Source: an uncultured Sulfitobacter sp. (GTDB taxonomy: Bacteria > Pseudomonadota > Alphaproteobacteria > Rhodobacterales > Rhodobacteraceae). From it: a stretch of DNA of 64,000 bases. Positions 18,080 to 27,903 of the stretch are shown here, one piece after another. The translations under genes and the position numbers were made by a program. Where the stretch lies: positions 99,147-163,146 of the forward strand of contig NZ_CANMQS010000008.1 of the NCBI RefSeq assembly GCF_947500075.1. Direction: 5' to 3'. The stretch's first letter is position 1. Every line of letters starts with the position of its first letter. The notes beneath the pieces are model-generated. The model saw only the letters and a program-made list of their open reading frames with translations, was not told where the DNA came from and did no database searches.

Positions 18080-19426
18080 ATGTCATTTTCAAAACTGACC
18101 CGTCGTGGTCTGATGAAGACCGGTGCGGCGGCAAGCGCGGGCCTCACACTGCCCACGTATCTGCGCGCCGACGGCCATTCAGGTTTCACCAACGCGCCCA
18201 CCGGCAGCACCGTGACACTGGGCTTCAACGTGCCCCAGTCCGGTCCTTATGCGGACGAAGGTGCAGACGAACTGCGCGCCTATGAGCTGGCGGTCGAGCA
18301 CCTGAACGGTGGCGGCGACGGCGGCCTGATGAACACCTTCAGCTCCAAGGCGCTGCAAGGCAACGGTATCCTCGGCAAGAAGGTCGAGTATGTCACGGGC
18401 GACACGCAGACCAAGTCGGACGCAGCCCGCGCATCCGCCAAGTCCATGATCGAAAAAGACGGCGCGGTGATGATCACCGGTGGCTCCTCCTCTGGTGTGG
18501 CTGTGGCTGTGCAGGCGCTCTGCCAGGAGGCAGGCGTGATCTTCATGGCGGGTCTGACCCACTCCAACGACACAACGGGTAAAGACAAGCGGGCCAACGG
18601 TTTCCGCCACTTCTTCAACTCCTACATGTCCGGTGCGGCACTTGCGCCCGTACTGGCCAACGCCTACGGCACCGACCGGAAGGCATACCACCTGACGGCG
18701 GACTACAACTGGGGCTACACCACAGAAGAAGCCGTGCGTTCCTCCACGGAAGCCATGGGTTGGGAAACTGTAAATGCGGTGAAGACACCGCTGACACAGA
18801 CAGACTTCTCTGCCTATATCGCACCTGTGCTCCAGTCCGGCGCCGACACACTGGTTCTGAACCACTACGGCGGCAACATGGTGAACTCCCTGACCAACGC
18901 CGTTCAGTTCGGTCTGCGCGACAAGCAGGTCAACGGCAAAGACTTCCAGATCGTCGTGCCTCTCTACTCCCGCCTGATGGCGAAGGGTGCGGGCGCCAAC
19001 GTGAAGGGCATCTTCGGCTCCACCAACTGGCACTGGTCCCTGACGGATGAAGGCTCCAAAGCCTTCGTGAAATCCTTCGGCACCAAATACGGCTTCCCAC
19101 CCTCACAGGCGGCGCACACCTGCTACGTTCAGGCGCTGCTCTATGCAGACGCGGTTGAGCGTGCGGGCTCCTTCAACCCCTGTGCGGTTGTCGAAGCGCT
19201 GGAAGACTTTGAGTTCGACGGCATGGGCAACGGTCCAACACTCTACCGTGGCGCGGATCACCAGTGCTTCAAGGACGTGCTGGTCGTGAAGGGCAAAGAG
19301 AACCCGGAGTCCGAATTCGACCTGCTGGAAATCGTGGAAGTCACACCTGTTGAGCAGGTGACCTATGACCCCGATCACCCACAGATGGCGGGTGGTTCAC
19401 TGGGAACATGTAACCCGGGCGCCTAA
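18080..19426 (+). CDS. Liv/Urt-type ABC transporter substrate-binding protein, Tat-exported
   Basis: 448 residues. The signal peptide has a twin-arginine motif (KLTRRGLMKTGAAASAG), so it is probably exported folded by Tat. The mature part is a type I periplasmic-binding fold of the leucine/amide-binding family (LGFNVPQSGPYADEGADELRAYELAVEHLNGGG, VMITGGSSSGVAVAVQALCQEAGVIFMAGLTHSNDTTG, HLTADYNWGY). The family binds branched-chain amino acids, amides, urea or carboxylates. The start at 18080 follows GGGAGGACTTT. Two permeases and two ATPases follow in order, so this is the ligand-binding subunit of a full importer. Ligand unknown. Confidence 0.88.
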   Translation: MSFSKLTRRGLMKTGAAASAGLTLPTYLRADGHSGFTNAPTGSTVTLGFNVPQSGPYADEGADELRAYELAVEHLNGGGDGGLMNTFSSKALQGNGILGKKVEYVTGDTQTKSDAARASAKSMIEKDGAVMITGGSSSGVAVAVQALCQEAGVIFMAGLTHSNDTTGKDKRANGFRHFFNSYMSGAALAPVLANAYGTDRKAYHLTADYNWGYTTEEAVRSSTEAMGWETVNAVKTPLTQTDFSAYIAPVLQSGADTLVLNHYGGNMVNSLTNAVQFGLRDKQVNGKDFQIVVPLYSRLMAKGAGANVKGIFGSTNWHWSLTDEGSKAFVKSFGTKYGFPPSQAAHTCYVQALLYADAVERAGSFNPCAVVEALEDFEFDGMGNGPTLYRGADHQCFKDVLVVKGKENPESEFDLLEIVEVTPVEQVTYDPDHPQMAGGSLGTCNPGA

Positions 19427-19447
19427 GCGCACATCCAAGACAGATCG

Positions 19448-19471
19448 CAGGGCGGCACCACCGCCGCCCTG
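19448..19471 (+). terminator. Hairpin after the substrate-binding protein gene
   Basis: Stem cagggcggc / gccgccctg, 9 bp, 6-nt loop, followed by ccatttt. It lies between the binding-protein gene and the first permease. It may act as a partial terminator or 3' stabiliser that raises the amount of binding protein relative to permeases, a common arrangement in ABC operons. Confidence 0.6.
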
Positions 19472-19541
19472 CCATTTTGGCCAAATGGCCTGACGCCGCA
19501 TTCCGCAACGGGGATGCGCAAGTGACGGGGGCACCCACTCA

Positions 19542-20573
19542 ATGGACGCAATTATCCTGCAAATCCTCAACGGCCTGGACAAAGGCTCAGCCTATGCGCT
19601 CATCGCGCTGGGGTTGACGCTGATCTTCGGGACCTTGGGTGTTGTGAACTTCGCGCATGGCGCCTTGTTCATGATCGGCGCCTTCTGTGCTGTGACGTTC
19701 AGCAAATTTCTGACGTTGAGCCACACGGTCATCGACGAAAACAAGACCGACTTCCTTGGCAACCCCGCCAAGATCGAGGTCCCCTATATCTACGACCTGT
19801 TTGGGCAGGCGACCGGAGACGCCATCATCGACTGGGCCGTCCCCCTGTCCCTCATTGTGTCCATCCCCGTCATGGTCGGCATCGGCTTCATCATGGAGCG
19901 CGGGTTGATCAAACACTTCTACAAACGCCCCCACGCAGACCAGATCCTCGTGACCTTTGGCCTCGCCATCGTTTTGCAGGAAGTGATCAAATACTACTAC
20001 GGCGCCAACCCGATCCCGACACCCGCACCTGACGCCTTCCGTGGCTCTTTCGACTTTGGCGCGATGATGGGTTTCGATCCCAATACGATCATCTATCCCT
20101 ACTGGCGGCTTGTATACTTTGCTTTCGCCGCTGTGATCATCGGTGCGGTCTTTGCCTTCCTGCAATTCACCACCTTCGGCATGGTGGTCCGCGCAGGCAT
20201 GGCAGACCGTGAGACCGTCGGCCTTCTGGGCATCAACATCGACAAGCGTTTCACCATCATGTTCGGCATCGCGGCCGCGGTCGCAGGGCTGGCGGGCGTG
20301 ATGTATGCGCCGATCAACTCTCCCAACTATCACATGGGCATGGATTTCCTTGTCCTCAGCTTCGTGGTGGTTGTCGTCGGCGGCATGGGATCGCTGCCCG
20401 GTGCGGTGCTTGCAGGCTTCCTTCTGGGCATTCTGGAAAGCTTCGCCTCCATGGCGGTGGTGCTGGAGCTGATCCCCGGCATCAATCAGGTCATCATCTA
20501 TCTGGTGGCAATTATCATTCTGCTGACCCGTCCCCGTGGCCTGATGGGCCGCAAAGGCGTGATGGAGGAGTAA
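19542..20573 (+). CDS. livH: Branched-chain amino acid-type ABC permease, LivH family
   Basis: 343 residues, about eight hydrophobic helices. The N-terminal [40 protein letters not shown] is the LivH signature, and [19 protein letters not shown] is the cytoplasmic coupling segment. It has a longer loop after helix 2 ([28 protein letters not shown]) than classical LivH (~308 aa). It is the first of two permeases in the importer, and the LivM gene begins 4 bases after its stop. Confidence 0.92.
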   Translation: MDAIILQILNGLDKGSAYALIALGLTLIFGTLGVVNFAHGALFMIGAFCAVTFSKFLTLSHTVIDENKTDFLGNPAKIEVPYIYDLFGQATGDAIIDWAVPLSLIVSIPVMVGIGFIMERGLIKHFYKRPHADQILVTFGLAIVLQEVIKYYYGANPIPTPAPDAFRGSFDFGAMMGFDPNTIIYPYWRLVYFAFAAVIIGAVFAFLQFTTFGMVVRAGMADRETVGLLGINIDKRFTIMFGIAAAVAGLAGVMYAPINSPNYHMGMDFLVLSFVVVVVGGMGSLPGAVLAGFLLGILESFASMAVVLELIPGINQVIIYLVAIIILLTRPRGLMGRKGVMEE

Positions 20574-20577
20574 GACA

Positions 20578-21777
20578 ATGCTTGGACTGAACAAAAAAGA
20601 CTTCGGCCTGCTGATCATCGTCGCGATCCTGACGATGGCTGCTCCCTTCATCCTCAATCCCTTCCCTGAAGGGTCCGCCATGGCGCAGTTCAACGCAGGA
20701 TACCCCGACCTGATGCAGCGTCTGGTGATCTTTGGCATCTTCGCGATCGGGTTCAACATCCTGTTTGGCCTGACCGGCTATCTCAGCTTCGGCCACGCCG
20801 CTTTCCTCGGTGTGGGGTCCTATGCGGCAATCTGGATGATGAAGCTGCTAACAATGAACGTGATCCCGGCCATCGTGGTCTCCATCGTGATTGCGGGCCT
20901 CTTCGCGCTGCTCGTCGGCTGGATTTCCCTGCGCCGCTCGGGCATCTACTTCTCCATCCTGACGCTGGCCTTTGCGCAGATGTCCTATGCGCTGGCCTAT
21001 TCGGTGCTGACGCCGATCACCGGTGGCGAAACCGGACTTCAGCCCAAGTACACCGATCCGCGCATCCTTGATGGCGCACTGGAAGCAGGTCAGTCGCCGC
21101 GGGCCAACCTCTTTGGTCTGGACATGCGCGCCAGTTCGGAACTGGTGATGGGCAACTGGGTGTTTACCTTCAACGCCGGCTACTACATCGCCGCGATTGT
21201 CATGCTGATCGCCTTCTATATGTCGATCCGTATCTTCCGGTCGCCTTTCGGGATGATGCTGCGGGCGGTCAAATCCAATCAGCAGCGGATGAACTACACC
21301 GGCCTCAATTCAAAACCCTACACGCTGGCGGCCTTTGTGATCTCCGGCATGTATGCCGGTCTTGCGGGTGGTCTGCTGGTGGCAATGGACACGCAGGTGG
21401 GCGCGGAACGGATGTTCTGGACGGCATCAGGCGAAGTTGTGCTGATGACGATCCTCGGCGGTGCAGGCACGCTGATTGGTCCAGTGCTCGGCGCGGGTCT
21501 GATCAAATACATGGAAAACATCGTCTCCAAGATCAACAAGGGCGTGTTGGAGCAATGGTTTGCCTTCATGCCTGATGGGATAGAAGACCTGCTGGTCACG
21601 ATGATCTATCCCTTCGTGGGCAAAGGCTGGCACCTCACGCTTGGCATCATCTTCATGCTGGTGGTGATCTTCCTGCCCGGCGGCCTTGTCGAAGGCGGCC
21701 AGCGCATCGGGCGGCTGTTTGGCCGCAAGAAACCGTCGGACAGCTCACCCGATGGCTCAAAAACCCCTGCTGAATAA
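20578..21777 (+). CDS. livM: Branched-chain amino acid-type ABC permease, LivM family
   Basis: 399 residues with about ten helices. Family segments include [43 protein letters not shown] and [22 protein letters not shown]. It has an insert ([26 protein letters not shown]) between helices and a hydrophilic C-terminal tail ([18 protein letters not shown]). It pairs with LivH in the membrane to form the translocation path. Confidence 0.92.
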   Translation: MLGLNKKDFGLLIIVAILTMAAPFILNPFPEGSAMAQFNAGYPDLMQRLVIFGIFAIGFNILFGLTGYLSFGHAAFLGVGSYAAIWMMKLLTMNVIPAIVVSIVIAGLFALLVGWISLRRSGIYFSILTLAFAQMSYALAYSVLTPITGGETGLQPKYTDPRILDGALEAGQSPRANLFGLDMRASSELVMGNWVFTFNAGYYIAAIVMLIAFYMSIRIFRSPFGMMLRAVKSNQQRMNYTGLNSKPYTLAAFVISGMYAGLAGGLLVAMDTQVGAERMFWTASGEVVLMTILGGAGTLIGPVLGAGLIKYMENIVSKINKGVLEQWFAFMPDGIEDLLVTMIYPFVGKGWHLTLGIIFMLVVIFLPGGLVEGGQRIGRLFGRKKPSDSSPDGSKTPAE

Positions 21778-21789
21778 GGAGAACAACCC

Positions 21790-22554
21790 ATGGCTATTCT
21801 CGAAGTAAAGAACGTCGGCAAGCGGTTTGGGGGCCTTCAGGCGCTCGGAGACGTGAACCTGAGTGTGGCGGAAAACTCTGTCCACGCGATCATCGGCCCC
21901 AACGGGGCGGGCAAATCCACGCTGCTCAATTGTCTGGTGGGCAAGCTCATTCCGGATACCGGGTCGGTCATGTTTGACGGGCAATCGGTGCTGGGGCGCA
22001 AACCCTATGAGATCAACCAGATGGGCATTTCCCGCGTCTTTCAGACACCGGAAATCTTCGGCGATCTGACGGTGCTGGAAAACATGCTGATCCCCTGTTT
22101 CGCCAAACGCGACGGGGCGTTCCGCATGCACGCCATCGAAGGCATCGACAACGAAAAGGACATCCTGGGCAAAGCCGAACACATGCTCGAAGAGATGAAG
22201 CTGATCGACAAGCGCGAAATGAATGCAGCATCCATGTCGCGCGGTGACAAACGTCGTCTGGAGATTGCGATGTGCCTGGCGCAGGACCCGCGCCTGCTGC
22301 TGCTGGATGAACCCACCGCCGGGATGGCGCGGGCCGATACCAACAACACCATCGACCTCCTCAAGCAGATCAAGGAAGAGCGTGACATCACCATCGCCAT
22401 CATTGAGCATGACATGCACGTGGTCTTCTCCCTTGCGGAACGCATCACGGTGCTGGCGCAGGGCACGCCGCTGGTCGAAGACACCCCCGACAACATCAAA
22501 GGGCATCCCAAGGTGCGCGAAGCCTATCTGGGTGAAACCCAGGACGCCGCTTAA
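21790..22554 (+). CDS. livG: ABC transporter ATPase, LivG family
   Basis: 254 residues. Walker A is GPNGAGKSTLLN, Q-loop ISRVFQTPEIF, signature SRGDKRRLEIAM (a non-canonical form of LSGG), Walker B LLLLDEPTAGM, H-loop IEHDMHVVF. The replacement of LSGGQ by MSRGDKR is frequent in Liv/Urt-type members. A GGAG ribosome-binding site lies before ATG 21790. It works with LivF as the heterodimeric motor. Confidence 0.92.
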   Translation: MAILEVKNVGKRFGGLQALGDVNLSVAENSVHAIIGPNGAGKSTLLNCLVGKLIPDTGSVMFDGQSVLGRKPYEINQMGISRVFQTPEIFGDLTVLENMLIPCFAKRDGAFRMHAIEGIDNEKDILGKAEHMLEEMKLIDKREMNAASMSRGDKRRLEIAMCLAQDPRLLLLDEPTAGMARADTNNTIDLLKQIKEERDITIAIIEHDMHVVFSLAERITVLAQGTPLVEDTPDNIKGHPKVREAYLGETQDAA

Positions 22555-22581
22555 CGCCGCCTTTGTGAAGGAACGCATGAT

Positions 22582-23334
22582 ATGAATACCCAAACGCTCG
22601 ACCGCAACGCCAACCACGCCGCCACTGCGCCGGCCTATCTGTCGGTCTGGGACCTTGAGGCCTACTACGGCGAAAGCTACATCGTGCAGGGCATCAGCTT
22701 TAACGTCCATGAGGGCGAAATCCTCGCCCTGCTGGGCCGCAATGGTGCGGGCAAGACCTCCACCCTGCGCGCGATTGCCCGACTGGCCGAACCGGAAGCC
22801 CGCCATGGGGAGATTTGGCTGGACCACCAGCCGCTCCACAAGATGCAGGCGCATGAGGCGTCACAGGCGGGTCTGGGCCTTGTTCCCGAAGACCGCCGGA
22901 TCATTCCGGGACTGACGGTTGAGGAAAACCTCAAGCTCGCCCAGATCGCGCCGCCTGTGGGCTGGTCACTGGAACGGCTCTATCAGCTGTTCCCCCGTCT
23001 GGGCGAACGCAAGAACCAGGAAGGCACGACCCTTTCAGGCGGCGAACAACAGATGCTCGCCATTGCCCGCGCGCTGGCGCGTGACATCAAGGTGCTGCTG
23101 CTGGATGAGCCTTACGAAGGGCTGGCCCCGGTGATCGTGGATGAGATCGAAAAGACGCTTGGGATCATCAAGGATCAGGGGATCACGACCATTCTGGTGG
23201 AACAGAACGCGGTCCGTGCGCTGCAATTGGCGGACCGTGCAGTGATTCTGGATACGGGCGGGATTGTCTTTGACGGCACCGCGCAAGAGGTGCTGGACAA
23301 CGAAGAGTTGCGCGCGGAATACCTCGCCATCTGA
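22582..23334 (+). CDS. livF: ABC transporter ATPase, LivF family
   Basis: 250 residues. Walker A LGRNGAGKTSTLR, signature LSGGEQQMLAIARAL, Walker B LLLLDEPYEGLAP, and the family phrase EDRRIIPGLTVEENL. There is a ~25-residue N-terminal extension before the LEAYYGESYIVQGISF core, unusual for LivF. Last gene of the importer operon; the operon ends before tandem AT-rich palindromes. Confidence 0.92.
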   Translation: MNTQTLDRNANHAATAPAYLSVWDLEAYYGESYIVQGISFNVHEGEILALLGRNGAGKTSTLRAIARLAEPEARHGEIWLDHQPLHKMQAHEASQAGLGLVPEDRRIIPGLTVEENLKLAQIAPPVGWSLERLYQLFPRLGERKNQEGTTLSGGEQQMLAIARALARDIKVLLLDEPYEGLAPVIVDEIEKTLGIIKDQGITTILVEQNAVRALQLADRAVILDTGGIVFDGTAQEVLDNEELRAEYLAI

Positions 23335-23379
23335 CGAAGCGGGGCGGGCGTTGCTGAAGGTGACGTCCGCTGCCTGCCC

Positions 23380-23422
23380 CGGAATTTTCAAAAATTCCGA
23401 ACCGGAAAATTTGAATTTTCCG
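23380..23422. repeat. Tandem AT-rich palindromes between convergent genes
   Basis: Two perfect inverted repeats with 9-bp stems and 2-nt centres sit three bases apart: 23380-23399 (stem cggaatttt) and 23403-23422 (stem cggaaaatt). They separate livF from the convergent acyl-CoA synthetase gene. A related pair occurs at 55916-55960. They may act as transcription terminators or as a dispersed repeat. Confidence 0.8.
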
Positions 23423-23435
23423 CGACCTTTGCGGC

Positions 23436-24914
23436 TCAATCCGCCAATAACTTGCGCAGCTCTGTCTTCAGCACCTTGCCGTAGTTGTTCTTCGGCAAGC
23501 TCTCCACCCGCAGATAGGCCTTGGGCCGCTTGAACCGCGCAATCTGCGACAGACAGAGCGCGTCCAGCTCGACCTCCGCAGCCTCTCCCACAACAAAAGC
23601 CACAACCTCTTCGCCCCACTCCGCATGCGGACGGCCGACGACCGACACCTCCGCCACATCAGCGTGCTGCAACAACACTTCTTCAACCTCACGCGGATAG
23701 ACGTTGCTGCCCCCGGTGATGATCAAATCCTTGCTCCGGTCCTGCAAGGTCAGATACCCCGCCGCATCCAGGAACCCCATGTCCCCGGTCCGCAGCCAGC
23801 CGTCTTGCAAGGTCTGCGCGGTGGCCTCGGGGTTGTTCCAATACCCCGGCATCACGGGCGCGCCGCGCACCATGATCTCTCCCACATCACCGGGCGCAGC
23901 AGCGCCTTCAATCCGCACTTCGACAGCGGCCTGCGCGCGGCCCACGGACCCCAGACGGGCCTGCCATCCCGGCCGACTTCGGTCCGCGACCTCCGCGCGG
24001 CTGAGCACAGAGATCGCCATCGGGCATTCGCCCTGACCGTAGATCTGCACGAAAACCGGGCCGAAGTGATCCACCGCATCGCAGATGTCCGCCACATACA
24101 TCGGGCCCCCGCCGTAAACGACCGTCCGCAGCCCTTCTCCTGTTGCACCAGCGGCGCGCGCATGATCGGTCAGACGTTTGACCATCGTCGGTGCGGCAAA
24201 CATATGCACCCGTCCGTGATGCGCGGCCAGCATCAGCACCTCCGCCGGGTCAAATCCACCGCTCTGCGGGCAGACATGCCGCGCCCCGGCATGGACGTGC
24301 ATCAGGTTATACAGCCCTGCACCATGGCTCATGGGTGCGGCATAAAGCGCTGCATCCTCGCCCGAGACCGGGTCGACATCCACACCATAACTCAACGCCA
24401 TCGCCATCAGCATGCCGTGGGTGATCATCACACCTTTGGGTGTACCCGTGGTGCCCGATGTATAGAAAAGCCACGCCAGATCATCTGCCGCGCGCGCTGC
24501 GATCTGTTCAATCGGTCCAGTGGCGCAGAACCGCTCAAAATCCGCACCGGGGGTGATCACGACCGGAACGCCCGCAACATGCTGGTCGAGGCCGGGGGAG
24601 GCAAAAACCAGCGCAACACCCGCATCCTGCAAGATATGTGCCACTTCACGCGCATGAAGCTTTGCGTTGATCGGCACCGCAGCCGCCCCGGCCATCCAGA
24701 TGCCATAGAGCGCCACCAGATAAGCCGGATCATTGCGCATCAGCAGTGCCACCCGCTGCCCCGGCTGCACACCACGCGCCTGCAATCCCGCCGCCACCGA
24801 CCGGGCGCGGGCGGCAAAACGGGCATAATCCGACACCTGAGTGATGCCTGAAAACAAGGCCGGCGCTGTCGGTGAAACCGCCGCACGCCGCACCAGCCAT
24901 TGCGCCAAATTCAT
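23436..24914 (-). CDS. Acyl-CoA synthetase (AMP-forming)
   Basis: 492 residues from the ATG at 24914 (MNLAQWLVRRAA). ANL-superfamily motifs: AMP loop LFYTSGTTGTPKGVMITH, IYGQGECPMAIS, YLTLQDRSKDLIITGGSNVYPREVEE, and C-terminal SLPKNNYGKVLKTELR with the catalytic Lys. It activates a carboxylic acid to its CoA thioester via acyl-AMP. Its position opposite the Liv-type importer, with an ScfR regulator at the other end, suggests that it activates the imported acid. The substrate cannot be named. Confidence 0.88.
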   Translation of the reverse strand: MNLAQWLVRRAAVSPTAPALFSGITQVSDYARFAARARSVAAGLQARGVQPGQRVALLMRNDPAYLVALYGIWMAGAAAVPINAKLHAREVAHILQDAGVALVFASPGLDQHVAGVPVVITPGADFERFCATGPIEQIAARAADDLAWLFYTSGTTGTPKGVMITHGMLMAMALSYGVDVDPVSGEDAALYAAPMSHGAGLYNLMHVHAGARHVCPQSGGFDPAEVLMLAAHHGRVHMFAAPTMVKRLTDHARAAGATGEGLRTVVYGGGPMYVADICDAVDHFGPVFVQIYGQGECPMAISVLSRAEVADRSRPGWQARLGSVGRAQAAVEVRIEGAAAPGDVGEIMVRGAPVMPGYWNNPEATAQTLQDGWLRTGDMGFLDAAGYLTLQDRSKDLIITGGSNVYPREVEEVLLQHADVAEVSVVGRPHAEWGEEVVAFVVGEAAEVELDALCLSQIARFKRPKAYLRVESLPKNNYGKVLKTELRKLLAD

Positions 24915-25051
24915 CGCAGCCTCCGCCCCATTGCATCCTTGTGCATCATTTTCCCCCTTCAACTCCCCACTTTCATTGCTATGTCCCATGACATATAAGC
25001 GAAAAAAACGTGCACCCGGTCACACCGGAGCCGAGGAAACGTCGAGGACCC

Positions 25052-25558
25052 ATGCCAAAAAACACCCATGACGCTGATGTGGCCTTTATCCGCGCTCTCG
25101 CGGAATTGCTCAACGAAAATGATCTGACCGAATTGCAGGTCAAACGCGACTACGCGGAAAGCGACAGCCTGAATGTGCGCGTCAGCCGCAAGCCACCGCA
25201 ACAGGTGGTCGCCGCCCAGATGCCCGCGCAACAGGCCGCACCCGCGCCCATGGCCTCTCCGGCCCCTGCGGCCATGGCCAGCCCGGCCCCGGCCGAAGGC
25301 GGCGGTGACGATCCAGCAGCCCATCCCGGTGCGGTCACCTCCCCGATGGTGGGGACGGTCTACATGCAGGCCGAACCCGGCGCGCCGTCTTTCATCAGCG
25401 TTGGTGCCAGCATCGGCGAAGGCGATACCCTGCTGATCGTGGAAGCCATGAAAACCATGAACCACATCCCTGCCCCACGGTCCGGCACGATCAAGCGCAT
25501 CCTTGTCGGAGACGGCGATGCCGTCGAATTCGGCGCACCTTTGGTGATCATCGAATAA
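25052..25558 (+). CDS. accB: Biotin carboxyl carrier protein of acetyl-CoA carboxylase
   Basis: 168 residues: an N-terminal helical domain (FIRALAELLNENDLTELQVKR), a flexible Ala/Pro-rich linker (QAAPAPMASPAPAAMASPAP) and the biotinyl domain with biotin-accepting Lys134 in EAMKTMN. It carries CO2 between AccC and the carboxyltransferase in the first step of fatty-acid synthesis. The start at 25052 has GAGGA upstream. The stop is 11 bases from the accC start. Confidence 0.96.
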   Translation: MPKNTHDADVAFIRALAELLNENDLTELQVKRDYAESDSLNVRVSRKPPQQVVAAQMPAQQAAPAPMASPAPAAMASPAPAEGGGDDPAAHPGAVTSPMVGTVYMQAEPGAPSFISVGASIGEGDTLLIVEAMKTMNHIPAPRSGTIKRILVGDGDAVEFGAPLVIIE

Positions 25559-25569
25559 GGGGCCCGGGG

Positions 25570-26922
25570 ATGTTCAACAAAATTCTGGTCGCCAACCGCG
25601 GAGAGATCGCCCTGCGCGTGATCCGCGCGGCGCGTGAGATGGGCATCCAGTCCGTCGCGGTGCATTCCACGGCCGACAGCGACGCGATGCACGTGCGCAT
25701 GGCGGACGAAAGCGTCTGCATCGGGCCGCCCTCCTCGGCCCAGTCGTACCTGTCGATCCCCTCGATCATCGCGGCCTGTGAGATCACGGGTGCCGAAGCA
25801 ATCCACCCCGGCTATGGCTTTCTGAGTGAAAATGCCCAGTTCGTGCAGGTGATCGAAGATCATGGCCTGACCTTCATCGGCCCCACGGCAGAACATATCC
25901 GCGTGATGGGCGACAAGATCACCGCCAAGGACACCATGAAGAAGCTCGGCGTGCCCTGCGTGCCCGGCTCCGAAGGCGGCGTCGCGACACTGGAAGAGGC
26001 GAAGAGCCTCGGCGATGAGATTGGCTACCCGGTGATCATCAAAGCCACGGCAGGTGGCGGTGGCAAGGGCATGAAGGTGGCCCAGAACGCCGCAGAGATG
26101 GAAAAAGCCTTCCAGACCGCGCGTGCCGAAGGCAAATCCAACTTCGGCAATGACGAAGTCTATATCGAGAAATACCTCACCACCCCGCGCCACATCGAAA
26201 TTCAGGTGTTTGGCGATGGCAAAGGCCGCGCGGTGCATCTGGGGGAACGCGATTGCTCCCTCCAGCGCCGCCACCAGAAGGTGTTTGAGGAAGCCCCCGG
26301 CCCCTCCATCACCGCCGAAGAGCGCGCCCGCATCGGCAAGACCTGCGCGGATGCCATGGCGGACATCAATTACATCGGCGCGGGCACCATCGAATTCCTG
26401 TATGAGAACGGTGAGTTCTACTTCATCGAAATGAACACCCGCCTTCAGGTCGAACACCCGGTGACCGAAGCCATCTTTGGTGTCGATCTGGTGCGCGAAC
26501 AGATCCGCGTGGCCTCCGGCCTTGATATGACGTTTGAGCAGGATACGCTTGAGATCAACGGCCACGCCATCGAAGTCCGCATCAACGCGGAAAAACTGCC
26601 CAGCTTCTCGCCCTGTCCCGGCACGATCACGCAGTATCACACGCCCGGTGGGCTGGGTGTGCGGATGGACAGCGCGCTTTATGACGGCTACAAAATCCCG
26701 CCCTACTACGACAGCCTGATCGGCAAATTGATCGTGCACGGCCGCGACCGCCCGGAAGCGCTGGCGCGTCTGGCGCGCGCCTTGGGAGAGCTGATTGTGG
26801 ACGGTGTCGACACCACCGTCCCCCTGTTCCACGCCCTGCTGGCCGAGGAAGCCGTTCAGCGCGGCAGCTACAACATCCACTGGCTGGAACACTGGCTGGA
26901 AACCAACCTGAGCGACAGCTGA
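25570..26922 (+). CDS. accC: Biotin carboxylase subunit of acetyl-CoA carboxylase
   Basis: 450 residues, the standard length. It starts MFNKILVANRGEIALRVIRAARE, and has the ATP-grasp core (KATAGGGGKGMKVA), HIEIQVFGDGKGRAVHLGERDCSLQRRHQKV, and FIEMNTRLQVEHPVTE with the catalytic residues. The enzyme carboxylates biotin on AccB using bicarbonate and ATP. It lies in the alphaproteobacterial order accB-accC-aat. Confidence 0.98.
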   Translation: MFNKILVANRGEIALRVIRAAREMGIQSVAVHSTADSDAMHVRMADESVCIGPPSSAQSYLSIPSIIAACEITGAEAIHPGYGFLSENAQFVQVIEDHGLTFIGPTAEHIRVMGDKITAKDTMKKLGVPCVPGSEGGVATLEEAKSLGDEIGYPVIIKATAGGGGKGMKVAQNAAEMEKAFQTARAEGKSNFGNDEVYIEKYLTTPRHIEIQVFGDGKGRAVHLGERDCSLQRRHQKVFEEAPGPSITAEERARIGKTCADAMADINYIGAGTIEFLYENGEFYFIEMNTRLQVEHPVTEAIFGVDLVREQIRVASGLDMTFEQDTLEINGHAIEVRINAEKLPSFSPCPGTITQYHTPGGLGVRMDSALYDGYKIPPYYDSLIGKLIVHGRDRPEALARLARALGELIVDGVDTTVPLFHALLAEEAVQRGSYNIHWLEHWLETNLSDS

Positions 26923-26928
26923 GCCGGC

Positions 26929-27564
26929 ATGTCCGAGCTCACGCCGGAGATCTTGCTGCGGGCTTACGGTATGGGGATCTTTCCCATGGCCGAACACCGC
27001 GATGATCCCAGTGTTTTCTGGGTCGATCCAAAACGCCGTGGCGTGATGCCGCTTGAGGGGTTCCATCTGTCGCGTTCCCTGATCAAGGCGATGCGGCGCA
27101 GTTCTTTCACACTGGCCATCAACCGCGACTTCGATGGCGTGGTCGCCGCCTGCGCAGATCGGGTAGAGACCTGGATCAACGCAGAAATATCAAACCTTTA
27201 CAGCATCCTGCACGAACGCGGCCATGCCCATTCAATGGAGCTGTGGGAGGAGGATACGCTGGTCGGTGGCGTCTATGGCGTCACACTGGGCGCTGCATTC
27301 TTCGGGGAAAGCATGTTTTCGCGCCGTACCAACGCGTCAAAAATGGCGATGGCCGCCCTTGTCGATCGCCTGAGGCACGCAGGGTACACGCTGTTTGACA
27401 CGCAGTTTCTGACCGATCACCTCGCCTCCCTCGGCGGGGTGGAGATCACGCGCAGTCAGTACCACGGGCGGCTGGAGCATGCGATGGCCCGTGAGGCGCA
27501 TTTTATCCGCCCCGAAGTGCCAACGCTTCAGGACGTGGTGCAGCGGATGACCCAGACATCGTAG
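26929..27564 (+). CDS. aat: Leucyl/phenylalanyl-tRNA-protein transferase
   Basis: 211 residues. Family segments: LLRAYGMGIFPMAEHRDDP, FWVDPKRRGVMPLEGFHLSRSL, HSMELWEEDTLVGGVYGVTLGAAFFGESMFSR, and DTQFLTDHLASLGGVEITR. It transfers Leu or Phe from tRNA to N-terminal Arg/Lys, feeding the N-degron pathway to ClpAP. It starts 6 bases after accC and its 3' end overlaps the convergent DUF2155 gene by 37 bases. Confidence 0.96.
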   Translation: MSELTPEILLRAYGMGIFPMAEHRDDPSVFWVDPKRRGVMPLEGFHLSRSLIKAMRRSSFTLAINRDFDGVVAACADRVETWINAEISNLYSILHERGHAHSMELWEEDTLVGGVYGVTLGAAFFGESMFSRRTNASKMAMAALVDRLRHAGYTLFDTQFLTDHLASLGGVEITRSQYHGRLEHAMAREAHFIRPEVPTLQDVVQRMTQTS

Positions 27565-27893
27565 CGCTGATGCTCCAGCGCGGACAGTGCCGGGCTTGAA
27601 GCGATCATCCAGCCTGAGAACAGCAGGCCGTCCTTGTCCACTTCGCTGATCTCAAGGGCCGCATAGGCGTTGCCAGACGGGTTGCCCGCCGGATAGCGGC
27701 AGTCCTGCATCGCGATCTGCAACCGCCCCTCCCGCACCATCTGCCCGCGCTGCACCTCAAGGTCCTTCGCATCCCCAGATGTCTTGTCCAGAACGCGCAG
27801 AATCGCGCCAGAGGCGCTTGCCACGTCCTGCGCCGCGACGGGCGCCGCGCAGACCAGGGCGCTGATCAGAATGCTCAGAAAACGGCGTGTCAT
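27528..27893 (-). CDS. DUF2155 periplasmic protein
   Basis: 121 residues with a Sec signal peptide (RRFLSILISALVCAAPVAAQ). The mature part matches DUF2155: ASGAILRVLDKTSGDAKDLEV, LQIAMQDCRYPAGNPSGNAYAALEI and FSGWMIASSPALSALEHQRYDVWVIRC. Two conserved cysteines may form a disulfide. The family is confined mostly to alphaproteobacteria and is regularly found beside aat and NDUFA12; its function is unknown. The start at 27893 gives the signal peptide. Confidence 0.88.
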   Translation of the reverse strand: MTRRFLSILISALVCAAPVAAQDVASASGAILRVLDKTSGDAKDLEVQRGQMVREGRLQIAMQDCRYPAGNPSGNAYAALEISEVDKDGLLFSGWMIASSPALSALEHQRYDVWVIRCTTS

Positions 27894-27903
27894 CGCGTCA
27901 GCC

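Noticed and set aside
24959..25465. Long minus-strand frames opposite accB and accC
   Set aside because: They are antisense shadows of GC-rich codons; accB and accC show clear family motifs on the plus strand.
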